A stretch of 64,000 nucleotides of DNA. It comes from Anisakis pegreffii. Its lineage: Eukaryota; Nematoda; Chromadorea; Rhabditida; Anisakidae. The stretch spans positions 1 through 64,000 of the forward strand of contig JAPYMA010002258.1 in assembly GCA_035041965.1 (NCBI GenBank). Reading direction: 5' to 3'. The position numbers and the translations under genes were made by a program. The notes under the pieces are model-generated. The model made no database searches, was not told the origin of the DNA, and saw only the letters and a list, made by a program, of their open reading frames with translations. The number at the start of each line of letters is the position of its first letter. Positions within the stretch are counted from its first letter, which is position 1. Positions 43,748 to 57,075 of this stretch are shown here, one piece after another.

Positions 43748-46700
43748 CTGTAATATTTTCCCAAAAATGAAAAAAAACTGCAGAAAATATGGCGAGTCTG
43801 GAATTGAAGAACTATTCGAAGTGAATCTTTTATTGCGCGACATTTGAGTGAAATCAACCAGAAGAGCAATTTCCTCTCAGTTGAAGTTTTGCTACTGATT
43901 ATGAGATAATGTTCAGCTTTTTCAGTAATTAACAGCAGATGGTCGTTGAAAAAGTTGGGAATATCAGTTTTTGATAAATGGTTCGTTCGTTTGTCCAGCT
44001 CGTTGATGCCAACACACCGGAAAGACTATGATATTCCGGAATTTAGAAGGTATTAGTGTGTCATGAAAGCTGGTAATATATCGTTTATTGAACGGGGCAT
44101 GAACAAAAAAAGGTGAACCTTGAATTGCTTTGCACACACCATCGCGCTCAATGAAACCTGATTTGCATTTGCACTGATTCATAATACATATTCGATCGTC
44201 AGGACATTGAGTATCATCATCACATTCATTTACGCCCGCTTGAAAAAATCATACGAATAAGGAAAATAATGAGGATTTATGAAGGAATCGAACAAAGCTT
44301 TCTTCAAAAGAGAATATTGTACAATTAGAAGTGTAAGTCGAAAAGTTGATATGGAAATACCGAAATGGTTATTGATTAGCGACATATCGACATGAGGTGA
44401 GATGGACTGCGTTGCTGATGTTATCGGGGTTGTTATCGTAACACATATGTCATTTGAAATTTGTTGATTCCGTGAACATGAACATAGACCATTGATACAG
44501 CTGTAAATTTGACATTATTGGGAAGGATGGAAAGGCATATCCCGTAATCATCAGAAGGCATCATCAGTCAACATGAAATGAAAACAGCTCTCCAACTCAT
44601 GGATTTTTCTGACGTTTGAAATATTTTCCATATGGCAGCTGTCAATAATGTTACGGTTATAAACGGCACAAGGATTTGAAGCTGTACTAATGATGGATCC
44701 GAAATTGGCTCAGAGCTTTGAGATGATGAGTAAGGTAACAGTAATGCTGGAAAATATTTGGAAGCAAAATATCTGCTTACCTCGAACCACCTGTGCAAAA
44801 AATCCTGTTGTTACATGGCTCTCCAGGTACAGCATTCTGTGGTTGGGAAGCAGCTGGAACATTGAACGATACAATTAATATTTGGGCATCAAATATTTGG
44901 GCAAATCATCAAAAAGCATCAGTCATTTTTTAAGCAATTAAATTTAACGTGTATACTAATGAAAAGAGGAAGAACTTAAGAAATTAACCCGGTTGCGGCA
45001 TTGTAACTGCTTCTGTTTGGATCGGTTCGCATCTTGCAGTCACTTCGGATGCTGAATAACCAGCCGCACACAGGCAAACACCTTCCACACACGACGACCC
45101 ACCGACACACTCATCGAAAGGACCTCCAAATTAGCTCAATAAAATTATTTAAGTTTTGGAAGTGGTCGACACAAGCTATCGCTTTTCTCAGAAGTATTTC
45201 TAATAACCACAAATTATTTGTTGGAAATACCAAAACTTTTCTGATTTATTATTTATACTAGCATCGAAATAGCGAATGCTCATAATAGGTAGTAATTTCA
45301 TCTAAGCGAACGAGACCACTTGAAAGAAGAAAGTGCTGATGCTAGAATTCAAATGCTTACCGCAATTACCATTCGGAATAACTTTCCGTGAAATAGTTGT
45401 TGCTTGAGTGGCAACGCTGATCGACGCAGTCGATGAGATATTCAAAGAGGGATTCGATGTAACCCATTGTAACTCGGCAACCGGCTGTGCAGCTGCAGAC
45501 ACCTACAAAACACATTCCCACAAATCAAATGATTTCTAGATGTTCGATGGATGTGTATCTGTTTCATCAAATTTATTTCTTGATGATTGTCATGAATTGA
45601 ATTTGTTAAGGCGATGAAATTATTTGGTGAACATCACTGTCAAGAATAAATACTGAACATAAGTTCTATGAAGTGTTGTTGTTGAAAGAATGAACACGCA
45701 CATGTCTTGAAGATGAGAGAATACACGTTCCCTTCAGAACGATCATCGATGACTCAGGACACACACACCATCCATCACGACACACTGATCCACCAGTGCA
45801 CTGTTGGCCCTCATAGCAGCTACCACCCGGCGGTGATAACGTACGACCGTCTTCTGAAATACAACATCCACACTGCTCGAAAAAAAAACGAAGTTAAATT
45901 ATGCAATACACCACATGCTGTCAGTGACAAACACACATCGTGCAACAAGTAATAATTGAACGAAAAAGGCAATGGTTGATCGACGTACAAATGAAGTTTG
46001 TTGGATTGCATGCAGTTAATATAATCAACGAGAAAAAACTCATTTACTTTATCCAAACGGTTTGCGACTGAAGTTGAATTGCGACGATTAATAAGATTCA
46101 TTTTGATTGCAGAGTCTTGAACCGTAAGCGTGTAGTACGCTATGATAAGCACATCGCTTGCGATATGGATATTAAAATGGGGAATGTTTCTAAAGAAGAA
46201 AGCAGCAATGCAGCAGATAACAATAGAGTTAAAAAGCTAACTGAATTGAACTGCATAGAATAGGTCATATGCTTACACAGCACATATATTCAATAAAAAC
46301 AATTCACGATGAAATCATCAACGGAAATGAATAAATAACATCAGACAACAAAGATTTTGTTACGGACGAGCAAATAGATGTTTCTAGCTAACTTTGCTGT
46401 GCTGATTTCAGATCTAAAGCAATCACATACGGTGGACATTTTCATACAGTGATGAACATGAAGCATAAAGAAGCAACTGGTCAAGTTTCAATTCAATTAC
46501 AGAAGAATTTCAGACTTTATCATGTGCTTATATTCATGGATTCGGTGACTTAAAAATCGACAGAATTTTGTTCATTCAGAAAGTGAATCATAGAAATGAA
46601 TGATGATAAGCGACTGAACGAATAGTGAACAAAGTGATAGAATAAATAAATTAATACATCTAGGTGACAACGACTAGAACGAGAACCGATGATTTTATCC

Positions 46701-49700
46701 GGCAAGCATAGAAAAACTAACCTTTGTTGCGACAATCATCGATACTGTTTGTAGTTTCAGAGCAGTTCTTGAGTTCTGCTATCACATCATTCGAATTCAG
46801 TGCATTGAATGTAGCTCTAGTTTCTCTAGGATTCTTTGCGAAACACTTCATATTGCCCACTGCATTAGTTGCTTCACAATCACATCGTCCATTCATACAA
46901 GGAGATGCAATTGGCATATCCTTATAAAATTCACCTGAGCTCTTTTTAGTTCTTTTTCTGATTAAGCTTTTCCCCTTCCTGCTGATCATATTCTTGAACG
47001 ATTTTATTCTGCGAATATTCTTCGCAATTGAATCACATCTCCCACCACTAGCAATATTTCCATTCGAACATTTACATGTCGACTCTTCACAAAATGATTC
47101 CTCATTACAGTACGATTTCTCATCACAATATTCACCAGGTAAACGTAATCGTTCGGTTGCAATACATTTCTCACCAATTTCGACAAAATCTTCACCACAT
47201 TCACAAATGTGCCTCTCTGAACAATACGCACCATGCACACAAGAGTTGACATTATAACCATTATCGGCGTTATCATTGATATCACAATTTGCATGAAGTG
47301 GAATTTTATGATTATTAATTTGCTGTGGATTCCATTCAACACATTTGTCAAAAAGCAGTTTTGTACCAACCGGACATACACAAACACGTGCTTTATCAGC
47401 ACATAACGAATTTCCAACACACACCTCACCCAGTCCACATTGTTCACCTGGTGATGCTGTTGTTGCGCAGTGATTCGATACGTTCACTTTGCCGTTCGGA
47501 CAAATGCATTCAGCGTTATCGCTACATACAGAACCATCAACACAAACTGAATCTGAATTGCAAGAATCACCAATGATCGAATAATCGGCCTCATTATCTA
47601 TCGGCTGACATTTGTCATCCACTACAAAGTTGTTATCTGCACACAGGCATATCAACCCATACCCATTCAGTACTGAGCAGGATGACCCAGCCAAACATTC
47701 TTCGAAATTTGCACAGCTTTCGAATGGGCGTGCAGTTTGACGTTTCCTCAACGATAAGCTATCCGTATTCCCATCGTTAACTGTCCCACGAATTCTAGTG
47801 CTATCGTTGTCGTAATCATCATGCATTTGTACGCAAACGCCATTTTCAAGAAAGCATCCTTGACGACATCTACACCAATCATACTTACATATCGAATTAC
47901 CAATACACATTTGGTTCTGACCGCAATATTCCCCAGGCATTGCAACTTGTGGATAATCAGTTTTCATTATTCCATTGTATGGCGATCTTGTCCTGTTTTT
48001 CATCGATCTGTAACCTGCCGGTGATGCTCGAAAGGTGCGAAAAGGAAACGCTCTTCTATTGAAATAGTAAGATGGAGGCACAGACCCAGCATAATAGGAT
48101 GGATCAGTATTCGATGCATAAAATTGTGAGTTCATGTTTCCTGGGAATAACAATTCCGAAGAGGGTATTAGTTGTGGTGAGATGATTTGAGCTGGTGCTG
48201 TCATCGAGATCAGTGGCATAAGAGGTGAGGACTGCATAGGTATCGAAACCTGAGGCTGCATTGGCATCATCGGAGGTACAAAAGATCCAAAAGGTATTTG
48301 CTGTGTTGCCGGGTTGATTGATGATGGAGGAGATTGTGATAAAGGGTCAATAGGCATTTGAGAAAAAAGATCAGATGGATTCGATGGAAACATCTCAGCT
48401 TCTTGATCGGCAAGAATATTGACCACTTCTGATGGTGACTGCCACGACGATCCCGTCGAAACGGCACTTTGAGGAAAGTTCTTATGAGTCGGATAAATTG
48501 GACGATGCTTTTCGAGAGAAGATGGATGAGCAAAATTCAACGATCTGATATTATCATCAATTGAATTATGCATCAGTGGTGATTCATATCTGTCTAATAT
48601 CAAATTCTGCTGAACTCGATTTTTGAAGTCATTCGCGTTATCATTATTATCAAATCTACGTCGGTGTAACCAGTTTTGATTCAATTTGTACTTGTATTCG
48701 TTTGCTAAATTCTGCAGATCCTTTCGAAGTGGTCTTTCCAGATTCGACCTCTCCAAAATATCATTCGGCATTTCCAGATTATCGTAGTCAGGATTTTGGA
48801 ATGAAAACATTGGGAAAAGTTGATTAGACAGCGGGTGAGGCTCAGAACTGGGAGGAGGTGACGAAAAAGTTATCTGCTGAGACAGAGATTTGAGTACACA
48901 GCATTCTCCGTTCCAGAAATAGTCAGCTTTGCAAAGACAATAACCGTTATCACAATATGATGTAAGATCACAGTTAGCACTTGTTATGCATACAGGACCC
49001 AGTGGTTCTACGGCTGACTGACACTGATTCTGAATTGTTGCCGTTCCACCGGGACATTCACAAACACCACTTGTCTTGCCACAATATGAATCATAACCAC
49101 AAAAACGACCTGACGAACAATCCTCACCTGGTCGTGCACCTTTATCAAGCACGCAAACACCATCCTCTTCTAAATATCCTCGCTTACACAAACAGCTACC
49201 TTGTTTACAGTACGCATTCTCTTCACATTGCATGTCAGCAACGCAATCCACGTGTAACGCAACAGCTTGTGGATGACATTTTCCTTCTAGTGGAATATAT
49301 CCATTCAGACAAACGCAAACATTATTTTGACAAAATGCACCATTTGAGCAATAACCTTGAACTGTACAGCCTTCGCCTGGAACACCTGTCGTAAAACTGA
49401 ACGAGAACGGAATCTGTGTGCTGCTGGGAAAATTGATGGGAATGTTGTTTGCAAAGTTGGCAACTGACTGAAGCTCATAAGGCGCAGGTAATATCGACAC
49501 AAAAAGAGGTTGCGATGTCGTTGATATCAATGAAAATGATGGTTGAACGTTGCTGTGTTGCAATGGATTATTGGAATAAAACCCATTCGTTGTCTGATAG
49601 ATATCACTTGGTTTCATGCAGTTTACATTGCTGCATACACTTTTGTCAGTACAAATATAGGTCGCACAAATATTATCTGCTATTTTTGTGCCAAATACAG

Positions 49701-52700
49701 CTCTGACAACATCTTTATCGAACACCGCTACTGTCGTATGACTTGCATTCGAATGTTGATTACTAGTTCGACTAAGCAGTATATTTTCTTTGCTGGATTC
49801 AACGTTTATTCCATTTGGTTGCCTCGGTACACTGTTATAGCTGACATAACTAGATGGCATTTGTCTGGTTGAAGGATAATCTGATGAAGTTATCAGCGGT
49901 CCAGCTGGTAGGATGCACTGACCAGTGTGATCTATCACCTCAACTGCACTGCACTCGCATATCCGTCCGGTACACTTTGATCCACCGGTACAGACCTGAC
50001 CTTCGGCACAACTCTGTCCTGGTTTCGAGGCTTTCTCGCTCATTGCTGATACGCATTCGTATCCATTACTGACCAAACCACCCGTACACATACACACCCC
50101 ATAAATGCAGTAGGATTCACCGATACAGTCAAGGCCTTTCCAAGGATCACAGTGGCCATCTGGAGATACCCCGTAGAACGCTTTACGACATTGTTCTCCA
50201 CTGAGCGTTTCACCACGTCTGCAACGACAAACACCACGAAGACATTCGGTTCGAAACGGACAGTCAACGGTGAGTCGACACAGCGAAGCAGCGATACGAC
50301 GGTCGATTACTGGCGAATCTGATGACTGTGTAGAAGCAATGATCGCAGTAGCAGTAGCAATTGGCTGCATGACACATTCACCATAGTCAATATGTGTTCC
50401 TGATGGACACTGACACATACCCCTTATACAAATTGAACCACCAGTACATAATGTTTCTTGATCGCAGCTTTGTCCCGGAGCCGACTTAACAACCTTCTTG
50501 ATTACTTCAGTGGCTTTGCTTTGCGATCCAACGCATTCATCATTGATAATCATTTCACCCTCACTGCATACACAAAATCCTGATATGCACTTGGAATTAC
50601 CCATACACGTCTCGCCATCCATACACATCTGTCCCGGTTTCACACTTACGCCTCCTATGGACCTATTTCGGGACGCTGCCAGCGAATTTGCTAGCGATCG
50701 GGTCGGTTTTGCCGAGGCAGAGATGGCGTTCGAAAGTTTCTCACAACGATCAGCAACAATTCGATAGTTAGCAGCGCACATACAAACACCAAATCTGCAG
50801 TGACTTCCGTTCGCACATTTCTGACCCATTTGACAGGTTTTACCTGGCATCGCAATCGTAGCAACGCAACGTGAATCTTCGATGCGATATCCATCTGGAC
50901 ACCGGCAAATGGCCAACTCACAGACTGAATCACCCGCACACGTCTCGCCATTTGCACATCGTCCACCCGGTCGCTGACGACAACGACCGAAAGCTTCAAC
51001 AGATCCGTCAGTACATGAACAGATCGACGTCAAGCATACTGCTCCACCCATGCATCGATCCTCACCGCTACATTGACTATTGATCGGTTTGAACGTTGCA
51101 TTTCTTCTCCTGCACTCACCAACCTAAATTTCCACAACATTTTACTCTGACACAGAATTGGTCGAATGAGTTCCTGGAAAGGTGATATTTCTTGAAATGT
51201 TGAAAGGATACAGTTGTGTCGATTAAGATAGCCTCTAAAAACGAACTTCTGCTGTAATTTTCACAAGGACTTCTAACCTAATTTTGTACCACAAAATAGA
51301 TGCACTGAGCTCAAAACAAGCCTCATAACCACTTACCTTCCACTCTGATCCACTGGGACATTGACATATTGATCTCAGACAGAGCATTCCTTTTCCACAC
51401 ATATCCATAGAGTTACACGGTGCTCCTAAACTAAACGTACGCACGTCTGATCTAGGCGCTATCGTGAACTTTTTGGATTGAGCACATCCGCTTGGACTTA
51501 TACATCTACAAAATCCATTGATACAACGTGCATCTGTTGCACATTTAGTGGAGGCGTTCAAATTGCTATCGCATTTGGCATTCAGCGGTAAAAGTTTACT
51601 TTGACATTCGCCATTCACTTTCACATATCCATCAATACAATGACACACGTCCTCCAAACAAACACCCTTGCCATTCGCACAACTCTGCTGATCAGGCCAG
51701 CATTGCATTGAATTCCTTTGGTCGAGTTTATCGTTTGCCGATAACACGGATCTTTTATGCAATCGCAACTTGAACGATTCATTTTCACTGATAAAATCCA
51801 TTAGTTCACTTGATTTCGGCTTTATACACAACGCTCCATCACGAACCAAGCCTGATGCACAATCGCATTTTCCGTGAAAACATTTCATTTGTGACGGACA
51901 TTCACTGGAACTTTTGCATCTTTGATGCAACTGTTGTCGAGGTGGAAGGATGATACTTCTATTGATACACTGATGCTGAAAAAGGATCAGTGGTGGGGGA
52001 CACTGACAACGCGAATTTATGCAAACAAATCCCGACGAACAGGCGTGTGCACCGAGCAAACTAATGCATGGTCTGCTGGTTGAGTTGGCGATGCCTGAAA
52101 TATCATGCAGATTCTCAAGGATCATGCGAAGAGATCATGCATCTTTACGATCGGGGGAAATTGTTAATTGTTCAATCAATGAGCAAAAGGAAATTCTTGA
52201 TATCTCAAACAGTGTTATATTATTATGATAAGAACAAAAAGACTGAACTGCAACTTTTCAGGTTGATAGAAAATTCAGTTGAGAAAAGTTTTCCGAATGA
52301 AAAATCAGGTTTAAAAGCAGGCAAATAGTAGGGAAAGTGTAAAGGGAAAAAGTGGGTAGCAAGGAAAGAGGGCAGGAAGGTAAGGATGTTATTGAGGGAA
52401 ATGAAGCAAAACGAAATGGAAAAAGGATGGCACCGAACAGAGGAAAAAATTTTCAGACAAATTCTTATTAAACAAGTAGCAACAGCAACATTGCCATGAT
52501 TTAATGGATCTGTAAAAATCAACTTTTTGGGTAAATGAAAGAAAATTATTTTGCTGTACACATTGGAAAAACTGAATAAATCTTGAAATTTGAGAAAATG
52601 AAAGAAATTTCGCAATTCGCATATTCTTCACTGGAGACTTTCAGAGACGGAGGTCATTCAGTGAGGAGAGAATAAAGAGAAGATAACGAGAAACGTGCAA

Positions 52701-55700
52701 AAATGACGAAATTACCCGAAAGACAGCTTCGTTCAACTGCCTTAAATCCTTCTGGACATACACATTCCCGGTTCACACACTTCGTACCAGCATAAGCAGC
52801 CGAACATTGCTCATCATAATCGCATCCTTTCTGTCCAGGATATATCACTAGAAAACCGTGATCAGTGATTCATAACTCCCGATTTCCCTGCTCGATTCCA
52901 CACTTTCTCCCTATTTCGAAAGTTCTCAAAGCAGCTAAGTGACTGACGTTCCACTGATGATACCGTGCGATCCTTTTTTTACGAAGTTATTATGAAAAAC
53001 CAGTAATGTTAGAGAATTTATTAAGCTTCGATGAGTCGTTCAATTATAAACTGATGATCGTTTCAAAATAAAACGGCTTGTATTCGTAAATTGTTGAATG
53101 GAAATTTGCGAGAAAACAGCAGTGAAGTAAGAGGATGTGATCGAGAAGATATGAAATGAAGAACCTTTTTCACACTTCGAATTCACATTAATATGTGTTG
53201 ATAGACAATGACAACTCGGTGGATCGGTGTTCCCCTTACAGTACGCACCAATCATACAATCTGTATTCACCGAACACTGTGCACCAACTTTAGTCTGCTT
53301 ATTCACTTCATACTGAAGTTTCACTGGATCTGGTTTGGGAGTGAATTGCTGTGGATCGTTCGGGAACGTGAACAGATATTGAGGAGTCTGTTCGGTCGTT
53401 GGCTGTGTTGCAGCCGTCGCAACTGAAACGTTCAACTCAGATTGGCTCGATACTGCAGCATTTTACATGGAAGGAAGCTTAATGTTTTCATGAAGAGCCA
53501 TCTTATCGTTAGAAGTGTGCTATTGTAAAAGCACTTGCTACAAGTACTGATGGTGAAAACATTGGGATACCTGAGACGCACGAATCTCGTTGATACTCTG
53601 TTCCAGGGGGGCATACGCAAACTGGTATTGAGGGATTACAAACAGAGCCCCTCGTACAAATTTCACCGTTTGCACATTGCTCACCAGGACCTTTAATTCA
53701 CTCACATCATCAAGCGGATATGTAAAAACATCAGTGAGTCTGTATGCAATGAACTCGTAGCCAACATTTAGCAAAACGACACAACATTTCACCACAAAAC
53801 AACTAATCACGCAATAATTTTTTGCGATCCAATTCAGTAACGGTTTCCTTGCAGATCACAAGCATGAAGATGCGAAAAAACTGATAAGCGCATGAAACTT
53901 ACCAACTTCTCTTACCGTCATACCATTGAATACACAAACGCCGTTTTGTTCCACATACGGTTCAGCACAAACACAACGGCCGTTTAAACACACTGAATTA
54001 TCATCACATTCCAGATTCTGCCCGCACACTGAACCCACACTCACTGAATTCAATCAGTGTAGTTTTTACTTTATCGTACGAACTTCCACTTACAGCGATT
54101 TCTGCTAACATGAAAACTACGGAAACAGAATCTTTAAGGTAAGAGGAAATCGGTTCTCATTGTTGTTAATAAAAGTTGATGAAGAGCCATCTTGAAGGTG
54201 TGATGTTATAATTTGTTGAATTAAGATAGACGATGAGAAAAAGATTATTTCTGGTTGGGTAAGTTGTTGAAGTGATAGCTGATAGCTATTCAAGTTCACC
54301 AGTACAGAGTTTCGTGGTATAAATTTACTGTTAACGAGAGTGGAAATAAATGAGACGGTGACTTCGAAGAGATTCGAGAAGCACAAAGAATAAGTTCACG
54401 ATGTTCAAAGGTTCGCTAATGATGTTTTTGCTGAGTAGTGCAACTAGCATTGTGTAATGTCAAGAATTTGTGTCAACAGGAACCTCTGAAGGCAAATTGT
54501 TTCACTGAAGGTTGAACGCATTGTCCGTGAAAGTCTTCCAGATCACCTGGACAAAGGCAGAGCTCCAGCACGTGACTGCATACCGACCCACCACCACACT
54601 GCTCACCATTCGCACAACTATCTCCAGGTGCAACTGAATTTGGATTGAACACCTTAGGGTTAGTTTCACAATCACACAAAGATTTCGTCAGTGAGAATAG
54701 TGAGTCGCTGTCAGCGAGTGATGGCCATTCTTGTGAAGGTCGTGTTGATGATCAAATGACAGATCATTAAGAGTGTTTCTTAACATCACATTAGTCACGT
54801 TAATCACACGTCAAGAGTGTTTTTCTGTGAACATTCCATTGAAAATGAAAGATAATCAATCACGAGAAATTCACAGAAACAAGTGACCTGAACACGAAAT
54901 GAAGGAAATGAAATTGGAATTAATTAACGCTAACCAATGCGTATCAAAGAAAATATTGGTAAATGAAATGCATTATTAATATGAAAGGAATGGCTAATGG
55001 CTCGCAAGCTTGATGAAAGTGAAGTTTTCAAAAGGGCAACTGCAACGCTTATTAAAATGAAAAATTTTTGCAAACAAAAAAAAGAGTACATTAGTGGAAA
55101 CGAAAGAGCAAAGAACAAAATGTGAGCTGTTACAATGAATAATGCAATGAATGTGAATATTTGACTGCTTTAACAACTTGTTTGTTTGCATAAGCAACGA
55201 TGATGATGACCTTATGAAGTGGATGCATAACAATTGAATTTCAATCAAACTCAACGTAAATTCATTACGTTTATAATGTTTGGTATACTATGATTTATGA
55301 TTATGATCACTTCTTTACATCATTCGTTGTATCTATTGACACCTTTTTTGAGCTGGGGAAAGAGTTATGGAAAAGACTCAACACATCAGAGAAGTTGTTG
55401 AATATGGAACAGTGATTGAACTGCATGAAGAATTAACTATTTGCGCATAAATGGATTGAGAAAAGCAAGCGGACGGTCTTTTCGATGAGCAATAAACGAT
55501 TACCAATTTTGGATTGTTGAACTGGGTTCGGCTCGACTGGAGATTGTGGAACGACATAAACAGGCTGTTCCGCATTAACGTTGGATTGTGGTGGTGGTAT
55601 GACGACTGATGGTGACGGCGTCGTAGTTTGGAAGGATGCATAAACAAATTCAGGTGGCTAAAGTATTAGGAATAAGATGGAAAGTTTCATTGAAAGTATC

Positions 55701-57075
55701 ACACGTAATGATTGAATGAGTTCGTTTAGTGCGATTCTCCGAAAACAGCTACCAAAACAATGATAGATATTCTGTATAAATGAAACACAGTACTAATGTG
55801 ATCACCATTTGAGTGTTCAGCTGGAAGGGTTGTTGTGTATAGTTTATACAAGAAAGGGTTGCATAATCGGGTAAGGTGCCTTGCGGGCATTGACACGTCA
55901 TCGTCCCGTAATCACACACTGCATCGCCAAGACAAACTTCTCCGTTTGCACAACTGCTGTTCAGAATCGCTGAACGGAATATTTCAGAACGAGTGAATTT
56001 TATAATATTGAGCGTTTTCATTCCTTTGAAATTTTAGAATTTGTCCCTTTTTGTTGTTCTGATCGATTCAGTTTATCAATTAAGCACATTCAACTTCGTT
56101 CATTCCATTGCACAAAAATATGTGCTCAAATAAATGAGCTAAGCTACAAACCGATATTGAAATTTTGGGTGATTTCTCCATGATTTACCGCATCGGATGG
56201 ATTTTGACATTGTTGACTGACGAACTCAAATACCATTCCATTTGGACATTCGTTTCGTTCCCAATAACCGAATGTGCTGCAAATATGATTTCTTAGCGCT
56301 TATTGAATGTGTAAATGTAACTGATTCTCTTTACTTCCCTTGGTCGCATACATTTCGCTAATTTGTCGAAAATAATCTTAGCATTTGATTTTAAATGATA
56401 ACATAAGCACAACTTCAGCAGATTCCGAGTTCATACGCTAGTGTTCTGCACTACATACATTTTTATTTGTTTAATCCATTTTGCTTTTGAAGTTTTGAGT
56501 GATTTCTCTACTATTTACCGCATTTCTCTGCTATTTCATTTGCCTTTAGTATAGAAGAAAAAGTTGACGCAGTAAAGTGAAGTAGAAATTTCATTCGCTT
56601 TTGGAATATCTCGTGTGATCAATCAAAATATGTTTATCTTGATTCAAACGTGATCAGATTATGCAGTGAAGTTATTTTTTCCATTCCCGAATCAATTCCA
56701 AACTGAAAAATGTCTAACCCATAACCGAGCGATTTGCACTGAAGGTAAGTGTTTCGGTTGCCATCCACGTCTTCCATCAGAAGAACATCACGATTCGTAT
56801 CACATTGCTGCTGCTGGAGATCCACCGAAGATGCTAAACTGTTGATTTTATTCAGTTCATCGAAAATTGCAAACAAACAAAAGTTCGTTTTGTTTTTCTA
56901 ATATCGCTGAATCTGTTCGATGCAGAAAACTCCAAAATAAGTCATTCACCATAAAGAAGACACAGTGAATCTATTCCATGTAATTCAAATGAAAATGCCT
57001 TAAGCCAAACAACGAACCCTCTTGGCCGTCCAAACAAATGACACTTAGCCAAATTATGAAAACCTTTAATAACAT
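43338..57075 (-). CDS. Giant secreted EB-module protein with lustrin-type C-terminus
   Basis: Predicted extracellular, disulphide-rich protein of 2,582 residues. Exons in transcript order: 57075-57018, 56833-56719, 56276-56152, 55969-55806, 55657-55504, 54633-54484, 54043-53903, 53690-53571, 53422-53165, 52847-52716, 52094-51337, 51123-46722, 45853-45702, 45502-45361, 45123-44989, 44853-44781, 44500-44361, 44238-44119, 43747-43338. All phases match and the total (7,749 nt) is a multiple of three. Order: signal peptide; chitin-binding-like segment (residues ~31-91); about 34 EB-type modules of form PGx2Cx5Cx3SxCx4CxC...C; a C-terminal lustrin-type domain. Disordered linkers lie at ~155-205, ~345-405 and ~1470-1785. 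No transmembrane helix was seen. EB modules are known mainly from nematodes and their function is unknown; a cuticle or matrix role is inference. Least certain are the first three exon borders and the exon 9 acceptor. Confidence 0.85.
44119..45853 (-). other. EB gene exons 13-18: C-terminal modules
   Basis: Six exons with about four modules. Exon 13 holds [18 protein letters not shown]. Exons 14-15 hold a Ser/Thr-rich linker and then [17 protein letters not shown]. Exons 16-17 share one module split within Ser-Cys at a phase-2 intron. Exon 18 holds [18 protein letters not shown]. All phases are compatible. Confidence 0.8.
46722..51123 (-). other. EB gene exon 12: 4.4-kb exon with ~18-19 modules
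   Basis: An uninterrupted 1,467-codon exon. It encodes about twelve modules, then a degenerate Cys-poor segment, then a ~315-residue disordered linker (about 48890-47945, rich in P, S, Q, M, N), then about six more modules and a basic stretch near [13 protein letters not shown]. It would end in a stop two codons after its donor if unspliced. The donor AAAG/GTTAGT and the phase-1 module at 45853-45702 argue for splicing. Confidence 0.9.
51337..52094 (-). other. EB gene exon 11: five modules
   Basis: A 758-nt exon with about five modules, including [28 protein letters not shown] and [15 protein letters not shown] basic [10 protein letters not shown] stretch lies between the second and third modules and could be a proteolytic site. 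The fifth module is completed by the first codons of exon 12. Confidence 0.85.
52716..54633 (-). other. EB gene exons 6-10: one module per exon, all phase 1
   Basis: Five consecutive exons (54633-54484, 54043-53903, 53690-53571, 53422-53165, 52847-52716) each encode one EB-type module. All six introns around them are phase 1, so each exon is symmetric (1-1). Examples are [35 protein letters not shown] and [19 protein letters not shown]. Exon 9 also holds a Pro/Thr/Gln linker. It has a second in-frame acceptor at 53452 that would add ten residues. Confidence 0.8.
55504..55657 (-). other. EB gene exon 5: Pro/Thr/Gln-rich linker
   Basis: Fifty-one residues with no cysteine, rich in P, T, S, Q and V ([16 protein letters not shown]). 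It separates the first EB module (exon 4) from the run of single-module exons. Confidence 0.75.
56152..56833 (-). other. EB gene exons 2-3: chitin-binding-like segment
   Basis: Exon 2 carries [11 protein letters not shown] and [10 protein letters not shown]. Exon 3 carries [20 protein letters not shown] followed by Cys. The W-x4-CPxGxxF-x6-C arrangement is typical of the second half of type-2 chitin-binding (peritrophin-A) domains, and the first half supplies two further cysteines. It is short of the usual six cysteines, so the match is only suggestive. Exon 3 has a second possible donor at 56189, but only the one at 56152 preserves phase with exon 4. Confidence 0.5.
57018..57075 (-). other. 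EB gene exon 1: signal peptide
   Basis: Encodes [19 protein letters not shown], a short basic start with a hydrophobic core ending near Cys15, as in a secretory signal. The donor after the first base of the next codon fits the phase-1 acceptor TTTAG before 56833. I chose this ATG because no other upstream Met gives a signal peptide. Confidence 0.65.

Noticed and set aside
46717..46722. In-frame TAG just after the large EB exon, which could make exon 12 the last exon
   Set aside because: The TAG lies within a good donor (AAAG/GTTAGT), and further phase-compatible EB modules and a lustrin domain follow downstream.
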